The notes: a model not told the origin generated them from the sequence alone. Counted from the first letter of the stretch, positions 1 through 6,274 are shown. The stretch is DNA of 7,002 nt from Candidatus Methanoperedentaceae archaeon (GCA_014859785.1 JACUTP010000094.1:1-7002), one strand, 5' to 3'. Numbers and translations: made by a program.

Positions 1-69
1 GAGATAGCTATTGTCGAGGGGTTCAATAAGAGGAAATATCCAAAAGAGACTTCAGGACTTAGAAGATAG
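1..69 (+). CDS. Possible C-terminal tail of an upstream gene (partial, unidentified)
   Basis: The frame starting at base 1 is open for 22 codons and ends at TAG 67-69. Its codons (AGG, AGA, ATA, GAG, AAG) are of the type used by the genes in the rest of the window, and the other two + frames stop earlier. The peptide is hydrophilic and basic at its end (ends GLRR) and contains no motif I recognise. An open stretch this short can occur by chance, so this is only a suggestion that another + strand gene ends here. The bases between its stop and the cimA leader contain no clear hairpin terminator. Confidence 0.22.
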   Translation, partial: EIAIVEGFNKRKYPKETSGLRR

Positions 70-81
70 GTTTTGCAATTA

Positions 82-93
82 CTTAAATATAAG
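82..93 (+). promoter_or_regulatory. Candidate TATA box for the cimA-ilvBNC operon
   Basis: The AT-rich run CTTAAATATAAG resembles an archaeal TATA element. Placing initiation about 25 bases downstream gives a transcript start near 112-116, leaving a leader of about 40 bases before the inferred cimA start, with a purine-rich ribosome binding site in between. That geometry fits. A second TATA-like run (TTTATAAAAG, 149-158) overlaps the inferred start of the coding region and would begin transcription inside the conserved catalytic motif, so it is the less likely promoter. No upstream BRE was verified. Confidence 0.4.
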
Positions 94-115
94 TCTGTCA
101 TAAAAGCTCCCCATA

Positions 116-137
116 ACAACTAAAAGACAACTAAAAG
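116..137 (+). repeat. Perfect 11-bp tandem duplication in the cimA leader
   Basis: ACAACTAAAAG occurs twice with no gap (116-126 and 127-137). It sits between the candidate transcript start and the ribosome binding site of cimA, and the second copy ends where the GAAGGGAT element begins. Eleven bases is not a multiple of three, but the segment appears to be untranslated leader. It could be a slippage duplication or a paired binding site; the sequence does not decide between these. Confidence 0.6.
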
Positions 138-144
138 AAGGGAT
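137..144 (+). promoter_or_regulatory. Ribosome binding site that places the cimA start at ATA 152
   Basis: GAAGGGAT resembles the archaeal Shine-Dalgarno sequence GGAGGTGAT and ends seven bases before ATA 152. This is normal spacing, and it is the main reason for placing translation initiation at 152 rather than at the first in-frame ATG (236), which has no comparable element in front of it (preceding bases read GAGAACAAGTTA). Confidence 0.45.
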
Positions 145-151
145 TTTCTTT

Positions 152-1639
152 ATAAAAGATATAAAAATACTGGATACCACTCTGCGGGACGGCGAGCAGA
201 CGCCCGGAGTTTCACTTACCCTTGAGAACAAGTTAATGATAGCACGCAAGCTTGACATTATCGGCGTGGATATAATCGAGGCTGGTTCTGCCATAACATC
301 CGAGGGTGAGAGGGCATCCATCAGGAAAATAGCAGCAGAAGGGTTAAATGCCGAGATTTGCAGCTACTGCAGGGTACGGAAAGAGGATATTGACAGCGCT
401 CTTGCCTGCGATGTGGATTCAATCCATCTTGTGGTTCCGGTATCAGACCTCCATATCCAGCAAAAACTGAAAAAGAACCGTGAAACAGTGCGGCAGATGG
501 CTGTTGATATGACAGGATACGCAAAATCCCACGGTCTTACTGTGGAATTAAGCGGCGAGGATGCATCCCGTGCTGATATGGATTATCTTAAATCAGTCTA
601 TAAGGCGGGAATTGAAGCAGGTGCTGACAGGCTGTGTTTTTGTGATACAGTCGGAATACTGACGCCTGAGCGCTCGTATGATATATTCAGTGACATGGCG
701 AAACTTCCGGCTCCTGTTAGCGTCCACTGCCACAATGATTTCGGGATGGCAACAGCCAACACAATGGCAGCGTTGCGCGCAGGGGCAAAACAGGCGCATG
801 TTACCATAAACGGCATAGGCGAGCGTGCGGGAAACACATCCCTTGAAGAGGTTGTAATGGTACTTGAGTCATTATACAAACACAAAACAAAATTCGATAC
901 CACAGGATTATACCCTCTTTCAAGGCTTGTGAGCAGGTTAAGCGGTGTTCCGGTTGCACCAAACAAAGCGATAGTCGGCGGCAACGCATTTACACACGAG
1001 GCAGGCATACATGTACACGGGCTTCTTGCAAATACCTCCACGTATGAGCCCATCACTCCTGAACTTGTAGGAAGGGAGCGCAGAATCGTAATGGGAAAAC
1101 ATGCTGGACGCAGTTCTGTGGTTCTCGCACTAAAAGAGCTCAGTCTTGATGTTACAGAACAGCAGATTGACGATATTGTTGTGCGTGTAAAGGAACTTGG
1201 CGATAAGGGAAAACATGTTACAGATGCTGACCTTCAGGCAATTGCAGAGACTGTCCTCGGAGTATACCAGGAAGCCAGGGTCAAACTTGAGGAACTCACG
1301 GTAGTTGCAGGTAATACCGTAATGCCGACAGCTTCAATCAGGCTAAATGTCAACGGCACCCATGTGGTTGAGGCTGGCGTGGGAACAGGACCGGTTGATG
1401 CCGCCATCACTGCGCTTAAGAAAGGCATATCAGGCATTGCGGATATCCAGCTTGATGAGTACCATGTGGATGCGATAACAGGCGGCACCGATGCACTGGT
1501 TGAAGTCTGGGTTAAGCTCAGCAAAGGAGGGAAAACCATAACCGCCCGCGGAGCACGCACTGATATTATCATGGCTTCAGTTGAGGCTGTTCTTGAAGGC
1601 ATAAACAGGCTGATACAGCAGGACAGGAAAAATTCCTGA
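152..1639 (+). CDS. cimA: (R)-citramalate synthase / 2-isopropylmalate synthase family (CimA favoured over LeuA)
   Basis: This cytosolic enzyme condenses acetyl-CoA with a 2-oxoacid: pyruvate if CimA (isoleucine branch), 2-oxoisovalerate if LeuA (leucine branch). From ATA 152 it is 495 residues. The HMGL-like TIM barrel opens with DTTLRDGEQTPG (8-19; R12 and D13 are the catalytic arginine and metal ligand), followed by metal-binding HCHND (192-196) and NGIGERAGN (220-228). A linker with THEAGIH (281-287) follows. The C-terminal allosteric LeuA-dimer domain runs from about 380 (ELTVVAGN) to the end. From memory the sequence is closer to Methanocaldococcus MJ1392 (CimA) than to MJ1195 (LeuA), and its place at the head of an ilv operon fits CimA. 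The first standard start, ATG 236, would delete the catalytic motif, and no ATG, GTG or TTG lies in frame between the stop at 101-103 and 236. ATA 152 is therefore inferred from the ribosome binding site and the product MKDIKILDTTLRDGEQ. The family call is sure; substrate and exact start are not. Confidence 0.88.
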   Translation: MKDIKILDTTLRDGEQTPGVSLTLENKLMIARKLDIIGVDIIEAGSAITSEGERASIRKIAAEGLNAEICSYCRVRKEDIDSALACDVDSIHLVVPVSDLHIQQKLKKNRETVRQMAVDMTGYAKSHGLTVELSGEDASRADMDYLKSVYKAGIEAGADRLCFCDTVGILTPERSYDIFSDMAKLPAPVSVHCHNDFGMATANTMAALRAGAKQAHVTINGIGERAGNTSLEEVVMVLESLYKHKTKFDTTGLYPLSRLVSRLSGVPVAPNKAIVGGNAFTHEAGIHVHGLLANTSTYEPITPELVGRERRIVMGKHAGRSSVVLALKELSLDVTEQQIDDIVVRVKELGDKGKHVTDADLQAIAETVLGVYQEARVKLEELTVVAGNTVMPTASIRLNVNGTHVVEAGVGTGPVDAAITALKKGISGIADIQLDEYHVDAITGGTDALVEVWVKLSKGGKTITARGARTDIIMASVEAVLEGINRLIQQDRKNS

Positions 1640-1641
1640 GT

Positions 1642-1658
1642 AATATTTATAAAATATT
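1642..1658 (+). promoter_or_regulatory. AT-only inverted repeat / TATA-like element between cimA and ilvB
   Basis: In the 40-base gap between the cimA stop and ilvB, AATATTT and AAATATT form a perfect 7-bp inverted repeat around a 3-base centre. The centre includes TTTATAAAA, a good match to an archaeal TATA box. Initiation about 25 bases downstream would fall at about 1674-1678, just before ATG 1680, so this could drive a second, nearly leaderless ilvB transcript. An all-AT hairpin is too weak to be a convincing terminator. Confidence 0.35.
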
Positions 1659-1679
1659 GGTTTGTGATAGGTGAACGAA

Positions 1680-3359
1680 ATGGCAAAAACAAAAATACCA
1701 GGCGCTCGTGCTGTCATAGAATCGTTGTATAATGAAGGCGTTGAGGTGATTTTCGGATACCCGGGCGGCACTGTACTTCCCCTGTATGATGAACTCTACG
1801 ATGCTGACATAAGGCACATACTTGTAAGACATGAACAGGCGGCGGCGCACGCTGCTGACGGATATGCAAGAGCCACAGGCAAGGTAGGTGTATGTCTTGC
1901 AACGTCGGGTCCTGGAGCCACCAACCTTGTTACAGGCATTGCCACGGCATATATGGATTCTGTTCCAGTGGTAGCCATCACGGGACAGGTTCCAAGCACA
2001 CTTATCGGCAATGACGCCTTCCAGGAAGCAAACATCACAGGGATAACGCTTCCTGTCACGAAACATAATTACCTCATCCAGGATGCAAATGATATTCCCA
2101 GGGTATTCAAGGAAGCATTCTATATTGCAGGCACCGGGCGTCCGGGTCCTGTCCTCATTGATATACCCAAGGATATCCAGACTGACTTAATAGAATTCGA
2201 GTATCCTGAGGAAGTAGCTCTCAGGGGATATAAACCAAAAGCCGCTGGAAACGAACAGCAGGTTAAACGGGCAGCATCCCTTATCATGGACTCAGACAGA
2301 CCCATATTCTATGTGGGAGGCGGGATTATCATATCAGAGGCTTCAAAAGAACTGCTCAGTCTTGCCGAAACCCTTAAAGCTCCTGTTACCACAACCCTTA
2401 TGGGAATGGGTGCGTTTCCCTCGTCGCATCCGCTTTCTGTCGGGATGCCGGGTATGCACGGGACAAAGTATGCCAATTTTGCGATACAGGAATCAGACCT
2501 GATTATAGCTGTAGGTGTGCGGTTTGACGACAGGGTCACAGGTAAAATCTCGGCATTTGCCCCTAATGCAAAGATAATCCATATTGATATTGACCCTGCG
2601 GAAATCGGGAAGAACGTAAGGGTGGACCTTCCGATAGTCGGGGATGCTAAGAACGTATTGAAAAGCCTCCTGAACCATGTTAAGGACGGGAAAACCAGGA
2701 CAGGGGAATGGAATAAGAAAATAGGTGTATGGAAAAAGGAAACCCCTCTTACCTACCGGAAAGATGAGCTATTGCGTCCCCAGTATGTTGTTGAGCAATT
2801 GAACGCGGTATGCCCTGATGCGATAATCGCAACGGAAGTCGGGCAGAACCAGATGTGGGCAGCCCAGTTCTTTGATTTCAAGACACCGCGCACTTTCATA
2901 TCAAGCGGTGGCTTAGGTACGATGGGATACGGCTTCCCGGCAGGTATGGGGGCAAAGGTCGGAAAACCGGATTCAACTGTCATTGTTGTTGCAGGTGACG
3001 GCTCTTTCCAGATGAACTCACAGGAACTTTCAACAGTTGTCCAGAACGACATTCCGGTAATCGTTGCAATATTGAACAACGGTTTCCTTGGCATGGTGCG
3101 CCAGTGGCAGGAGTTGTTCTTTGACAGGCGCTATTCCGAGACGTGCATGCAGAATTGCGTTGATTTCGTAAAACTTGCGGAAGCATACGGCGCACTTGGA
3201 CTGCGGGCTGCAAAGAAGGGTGAAGTCAGGCATGTTATCGAGGAAGCCGTGAAATCGGGAAGACCGACTGTAATTGATTTCGTTGTCGAGCGCGAGGAGA
3301 ACGTCTCGCCCATGGTACCTGCCGGGGCCGCTATTAATGAAATACTTGAACTGGAGTGA
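1680..3359 (+). CDS. ilvB: Acetolactate synthase, large catalytic subunit (acetohydroxyacid synthase)
   Basis: This ThDP-, FAD- and Mg-dependent enzyme joins two pyruvates to 2-acetolactate, or pyruvate and 2-oxobutyrate to 2-aceto-2-hydroxybutyrate. It is the first common step of valine, leucine and isoleucine synthesis. The 559 residues match the family length. The N-terminal ThDP domain (about 4-170) has GYPGG (26-30) and the ThDP-activating glutamate E52 in RHEQAAAHAADGYARATG. A central FAD-binding domain lies at about 190-325. The C-terminal ThDP domain has the GDGSF...NN cofactor motif at 439-467 and then GFLGMVRQWQ, whose W476 corresponds to the herbicide-site tryptophan of plant enzymes. 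I start at ATG 1680 because GGTGA (1670-1674) lies five bases upstream; GTG 1671, in the same frame, is part of that ribosome binding site. ilvN follows after six bases, as expected for the partner subunit. The frame is intact. Confidence 0.97.
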   Translation: MAKTKIPGARAVIESLYNEGVEVIFGYPGGTVLPLYDELYDADIRHILVRHEQAAAHAADGYARATGKVGVCLATSGPGATNLVTGIATAYMDSVPVVAITGQVPSTLIGNDAFQEANITGITLPVTKHNYLIQDANDIPRVFKEAFYIAGTGRPGPVLIDIPKDIQTDLIEFEYPEEVALRGYKPKAAGNEQQVKRAASLIMDSDRPIFYVGGGIIISEASKELLSLAETLKAPVTTTLMGMGAFPSSHPLSVGMPGMHGTKYANFAIQESDLIIAVGVRFDDRVTGKISAFAPNAKIIHIDIDPAEIGKNVRVDLPIVGDAKNVLKSLLNHVKDGKTRTGEWNKKIGVWKKETPLTYRKDELLRPQYVVEQLNAVCPDAIIATEVGQNQMWAAQFFDFKTPRTFISSGGLGTMGYGFPAGMGAKVGKPDSTVIVVAGDGSFQMNSQELSTVVQNDIPVIVAILNNGFLGMVRQWQELFFDRRYSETCMQNCVDFVKLAEAYGALGLRAAKKGEVRHVIEEAVKSGRPTVIDFVVEREENVSPMVPAGAAINEILELE

Positions 3360-3365
3360 GATTAA

Positions 3366-3863
3366 ATGAAACACACACTGGCAATACTTGTCGAAAACAA
3401 ACCCGGGGTCCTGACAAGGGTTGCAGGCTTGTTCTCAAGAAGGGCGTTCAATATCGAAAGCCTTGCTGTCGGGGTTACGGAAAAACCTGATACATCCCGC
3501 ATGACCATTGTCGTAAGCGGGGATGAGCATGTATTCGAGCAGGTAATGAAACAGCTCAATAAGCTCATAGATGTCATCAAGGTGAGTGAGATACCGGGCA
3601 GCGATGCTGTAAACAGGGAACTTGCACTGATAAAGGTGGGTGTGGATTCCTCTACGCGTGCTGAGGTGATGCAAATAGTGACTGTGTTCAGGGCGAAAAT
3701 CGTTGATGTTGGTATCAAGTCCCTTGTTATTGAAATCACAGGGGACGAGGATAAGATTAACGCAATGGAACAGTTGTTACGTCATTTCGGTATCAAGGAG
3801 ATGGTGAGGACTGGCAAAATTGCGATTAACCGCGGTGCAAAAACGGTTAAGGTCGGTAAGTAA
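3366..3863 (+). CDS. ilvN: Acetolactate synthase, small regulatory subunit
   Basis: The regulatory subunit binds IlvB, raises its activity and carries valine-type feedback inhibition. Its 165 residues match the usual IlvN/IlvH length. An N-terminal ACT domain (about 3-75) opens with LVENKPGVLTRVAGLFSRR and FNIESLAVG, the segments that form the effector site at the ACT dimer interface. The C-terminal ALS small-subunit domain (about 80-158) contains RELALIKV and ends in the typical IAINRG. A GGAGTGA ribosome binding site (3353-3359) lies inside the last codons and stop of ilvB, six bases before ATG 3366, so translation of the two subunits is probably coupled. The symbol ilvH is used for the same protein in some archaeal annotations. 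Nothing in the sequence looks degraded. Confidence 0.96.
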   Translation: MKHTLAILVENKPGVLTRVAGLFSRRAFNIESLAVGVTEKPDTSRMTIVVSGDEHVFEQVMKQLNKLIDVIKVSEIPGSDAVNRELALIKVGVDSSTRAEVMQIVTVFRAKIVDVGIKSLVIEITGDEDKINAMEQLLRHFGIKEMVRTGKIAINRGAKTVKVGK

Positions 3864-3874
3864 AGGTCAGGTGG

Positions 3875-3910
3875 ATGAAAGATTTATCATTATTAATGTA
3901 TTGTAAGTAG
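3875..3910 (+). other. Mini-ORF of 11 codons in the ilvN-ilvC gap (possible leader peptide, or promoter region)
   Basis: The 63-base gap between ilvN and ilvC is the longest inside the operon. It contains ATG 3875 with ten more codons and TAG 3908-3910, giving MKDLSLLMYCK. A purine-rich AGGTCAGGTGG directly precedes the ATG. Three of the eleven codons are TTA (Leu), while the neighbouring genes use mainly CTT and other CTN codons. The stop ends just before the ilvC ribosome binding site (GAAGGTG, 3914-3920). This could be a leader peptide. Equally, the AT-rich segment 3883-3900 could be a promoter for ilvC and the ORF accidental. An ORF this short is weak evidence alone. Confidence 0.2.
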
Positions 3911-3926
3911 CAAGAAGGTGTAAATT

Positions 3927-4922
3927 ATGGTGAAAATGTTCTATGATAAGGATGCAAATCTTGACGTATTGAAAAATAAGACAATAGCAGTTATCGGTTT
4001 TGGCAGCCAGGGCGCAGGGCAGTCACAGAACCTGCACGATTCAGGGCTTAATGTAATTGTGGGTCTCCGCGAAAACGGGGCGTCCTGGAAAGCTGCAAAA
4101 AAAGCAGGGCTCACCGTAGCTACTGTTGCTGAAGCTGCAAAGAAAGCAGACATAATCCAGATGCTGATTCCTGATGAAATCCAGCGTGATGTCTATGAGA
4201 AAGAAATTGCCCCGCATCTTAAAAAGGGCAAGACCCTGTGTTTCTCACACGGCTTCAACATCCATTTTAACCAGATAGTCCCGCCAAAAGACATTGATGT
4301 CATAATGGTGGCGCCAAAAGGTCCTGGTTTCCTTGTCAGGAGAACTTATACAGAAGGAGCAGGCGTTCCTGCGCTTCTTGCGATATACCAGGATGCATCA
4401 GGAAAGGCAAGGGAAACTGGCATGGCTTATGCAAAAGGAATCGGTGCTGCCCGGGCAGGGGTTATCGAGACAACGTTTAAGGAAGAGACAGAAACCGATT
4501 TGTTCGGCGAGCAGGTTGACCTTTGCGGGGGCTGTGCGAGTATGATTAAAGCCTCTTTCGAGACGCTTGTCGAGGCAGGATACCAGCCTGAAATTGCGTA
4601 TTTCGAGACGCTTCACGAACTGAAACTCATTGTTGACCTGATTCATGAAGGCGGACTTGCTAAGATGTGGCGTTACGTTTCAAACACAGCAGAATACGGC
4701 GGCATGACAGTGGGACCGAGGATTATAAACGAGCAGTCCCGCCAGGCAATGAAGGAAGCGCTTGCAAGGATACAGAACGGTGAGTTCGCAAAAGAGTTCG
4801 TGCTTGAGGGCAGGACGAACCGACCTGTTCTCAATGCCCTTGAGAGACAGGAGCATGAGCACCAGATTGAGAAAGTCGGGAAAGAGCTTCGTGCCATGAT
4901 GTCCTGGCTTCCGAAAGAATAA
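3927..4922 (+). CDS. ilvC: Ketol-acid reductoisomerase, class I (short form)
   Basis: This enzyme isomerises and reduces 2-acetolactate or 2-aceto-2-hydroxybutyrate with NAD(P)H and Mg to the dihydroxyacid. Its 331 residues match the short class I form. The N-terminal Rossmann domain has GFGSQG (24-29) and a cofactor loop GLRENGASW (46-54), where R48 and S53 suggest NADPH preference. SHGFNIHF carries the catalytic histidine H108, and APKGPG follows at 129-134. The C-terminal knotted domain supplies Mg ligands D191 and E195 (ETDLFGEQ) and E227 and E231 (FETLHELK), plus the substrate-site serine S252 in SNTAEYGG. These spacings are those of the family. The segment after GSQG reads AGQSQNL, where many family members have HAQAQNL. 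The ribosome binding site GAAGGTG (3914-3920) lies six bases before ATG 3927, which decides the start over ATG 3936. It is the last gene of the cluster; ilvD is not nearby. Confidence 0.97.
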   Translation: MVKMFYDKDANLDVLKNKTIAVIGFGSQGAGQSQNLHDSGLNVIVGLRENGASWKAAKKAGLTVATVAEAAKKADIIQMLIPDEIQRDVYEKEIAPHLKKGKTLCFSHGFNIHFNQIVPPKDIDVIMVAPKGPGFLVRRTYTEGAGVPALLAIYQDASGKARETGMAYAKGIGAARAGVIETTFKEETETDLFGEQVDLCGGCASMIKASFETLVEAGYQPEIAYFETLHELKLIVDLIHEGGLAKMWRYVSNTAEYGGMTVGPRIINEQSRQAMKEALARIQNGEFAKEFVLEGRTNRPVLNALERQEHEHQIEKVGKELRAMMSWLPKE

Positions 4923-4931
4923 GAAAGAATA

Positions 4932-4946
4932 ATAAGCAGTGCTTAT
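4932..4946. terminator. Small inverted repeat between convergent ilvC and hmgA
   Basis: ATAAGC (4932-4937) and GCTTAT (4941-4946) form a 6-bp stem with a 3-base loop, overlapping the TAA stop of hmgA (4943-4945). It lies in the 20-base gap between two convergent genes, where a bidirectional terminator would be expected. The stem is short and no long T run follows on either strand, so termination here is a guess from position. Confidence 0.25.
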
Positions 4947-6157
4947 CTCCCGTGCTCGCTGTGCGCCTTTGCAAGATGCCGTGCTGCCAGCGCGCCGATG
5001 AGTGAAATCTCACCTGCAAGTACAGCCGCAGCTATTATCTCGGCAAGTTTCTTTGAGTTAGCCCCCGGCGGGTCGCCTGCGCCTGCTGCGCCAAGTATCT
5101 GAAGGCATTCCTTCTGCGTCCCGATTCCTGTGCCGCCGCCAACCGTACCCACGGCAAGGGACGGCAGGGTGACAGAGCAGTGGAGGTCATCATCAGTTAA
5201 TTCCAGTGTTGTCATGGTATTGCTGGCTTCTACGGCATGGGCTGCATCCTGCCCGCAGGCTATGAACATGGCTGAGGCGACATTTGCAGCATGGGCGTTC
5301 ATGCCGAGTGAACCTGAAAGCGCAGAGCCGACAAGGTTTTTCCTGTAATTTACATCAACCATTTTCTCAGGCGTGGTTTTCAGTTTTTCAAGTATGGTTT
5401 TCCTGTCAAGAACCACATCAGCGGAAACGGTTTTTCCCCTGCCTGTAATGACGTTTATGGCAGCGGGTTTCTTGTCTGAACACATATTCCCTGATAATGC
5501 AACAAGTTCGGCACTGGTTTCTGAAAGTATCAGGTCAACAGCAGCATCTGTTGCGATGGTAACCATGTTCATGCCCATGGCATCCTTTGTGTCATAGGAA
5601 AAACGGATAAAAACATTCCTGCCTGCAACAAATGTGGTAAGTGACAGGAGCTTGCCGAATTTCGTTGTGGTTTCAGCTTTTTCTTTCAGCCGCCTGAAAT
5701 TCGCAGGGTTGTTTACCCAGTCCACAAGCTCTTTTGCGCCTTTTGCATCCTTTACCTTGAAAACAGGCGCTCGTGTCATCTCGTCCTTGAATATCCTGAC
5801 ACTGGCGCCGCCGCAGGCTGTGATTACGGAGCAGCCGCGGTTAACGCTTGCCACAAGCGCGCCTTCCGTGGTGGCAAGGGGTATATAATAACCCCCGTTT
5901 GCATACTCGCCAGTGATATGAAGCGGTCCTGCTACACCGAGCGGCACCTGGATTGCGCCTATCATGTTCTCGATATTGCGTTTTGTGACTTCCCGGGTAT
6001 TAAAAGAAAAATTAGTGATATGCTTGAACTCCACTCCGGTAAATCCGGAAACAGCAGTGCGGCGGGCAAGGATTGCAGAATCCGTTTCCGGCATCCTGTC
6101 AGCTTCATGGAAACTGACTTTGGAAGATTTCATTTTCTCTATGAGTTCTCTGTCCAT
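4943..6157 (-). CDS. hmgA: 3-hydroxy-3-methylglutaryl-CoA reductase, class I (archaeal soluble form)
   Basis: This enzyme reduces HMG-CoA with two NADPH to mevalonate, the committed step towards the isoprenoid chains of archaeal membrane lipids. Its 404 residues match soluble archaeal enzymes, and there is no N-terminal membrane domain. Visible in order are ENMIGAIQVPLGVAGPL (63-79, substrate region), LATTEGALVAS with catalytic glutamate E98, DAMGMNM (192-198, NADPH binding), SDKKPAAIN with catalytic lysine K229, GQDAAH with catalytic aspartate D304, the glycine-rich GTVGGGTGIGTQ (337-348), and catalytic histidine H399 near the end in AKAHSEHGR. The arrangement is class I. ATG 6157 gives the usual N terminus, with only a weak AGGA upstream. 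Reads towards ilvC, with 20 bases between the stops, so it is a separate transcription unit. A structured GC-rich segment and a T run lie upstream and may control it. Confidence 0.97.
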   Translation of the reverse strand: MDRELIEKMKSSKVSFHEADRMPETDSAILARRTAVSGFTGVEFKHITNFSFNTREVTKRNIENMIGAIQVPLGVAGPLHITGEYANGGYYIPLATTEGALVASVNRGCSVITACGGASVRIFKDEMTRAPVFKVKDAKGAKELVDWVNNPANFRRLKEKAETTTKFGKLLSLTTFVAGRNVFIRFSYDTKDAMGMNMVTIATDAAVDLILSETSAELVALSGNMCSDKKPAAINVITGRGKTVSADVVLDRKTILEKLKTTPEKMVDVNYRKNLVGSALSGSLGMNAHAANVASAMFIACGQDAAHAVEASNTMTTLELTDDDLHCSVTLPSLAVGTVGGGTGIGTQKECLQILGAAGAGDPPGANSKKLAEIIAAAVLAGEISLIGALAARHLAKAHSEHGR

Positions 6158-6182
6158 GATTGCGTAGATGATTCCTGTGGTT

Positions 6183-6274
6183 AAAAAAGTGACCGTTGCA
6201 TGGGGTGTCGGTACACTCGAGTAACCGACCCCGGACCAGAGGTCTCGAAGGCATCAGGAGGATGCTAGTCTCAC
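6183..6274 (-). promoter_or_regulatory. Structured GC-rich element with T6 run upstream of hmgA (leader/attenuator or small RNA)
   Basis: Read on the - strand from 6274, this is GC-rich in an otherwise AT-rich spacer and can form several hairpins. 6251-6255/6261-6265 gives 5 bp with a 5-base loop. 6234-6237/6241-6244 gives 4 bp with a 3-base loop. 6207-6212/6224-6229, extended by 6203-6205/6230-6232 past a bulge at 6206, gives a 9-bp stem whose apical part holds the palindrome ACTCGAGT (6215-6222). The ends GTGA and TCAC (6271-6274 and 6189-6192) can close the whole into a cloverleaf-like fold of 86 bases. Six T residues (6188-6183) follow at once, 25 bases before the hmgA ATG. A structure plus U run in a 5' leader suggests transcription attenuation; a free small RNA is the alternative. 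It does not satisfy tRNA rules, and I match it to no known RNA family. Confidence 0.45.

Noticed and set aside
149..158. TTTATAAAAG as the main operon promoter
   Set aside because: Initiation about 25 bases downstream would start the RNA inside the conserved DTTLRDGEQTPG codons and lose the active site; the run is explained by lysine and isoleucine codons at the protein start.
598..1056. Long - strand ORF (152 codons) inside cimA
   Set aside because: It lies entirely antisense to a conserved enzyme, has no recognisable motif, and its residues follow the mirrored codons of the real gene.
1234..1692. - strand ORF of 152 codons over the end of cimA
   Set aside because: It is rich in Ser, Thr, Pro and Val as expected from antisense reading of a GC-biased gene, and it overlaps the regulatory domain of cimA and the ilvB start.
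2753..3094. - strand ORF of 113 codons inside ilvB
   Set aside because: It is antisense to the conserved ThDP-binding domain, has no known domain and no plausible ribosome binding site.
5918..6184. + strand ORF of 88 codons over the 5' end of hmgA
   Set aside because: It is antisense to the conserved N-terminal part of HMG-CoA reductase, is rich in Cys, His and Phe without pattern, and has no family likeness.
6189..6274. tRNA gene on the - strand (GTGAGAC-TA-GCATC start looks tRNA-like)
   Set aside because: The acceptor stem pairs at only four positions, the expected anticodon arm is too short, no GGTTCGANNCC T-arm is present and there is no GG in the putative D loop. It is kept only as a structured element.
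6189..6274. C/D or H/ACA guide RNA
   Set aside because: A TGATGC near-match to box C exists but there is no CTGA box D. An ACA follows the last hairpin on the + strand, but no convincing pocket or kink-turn was found.
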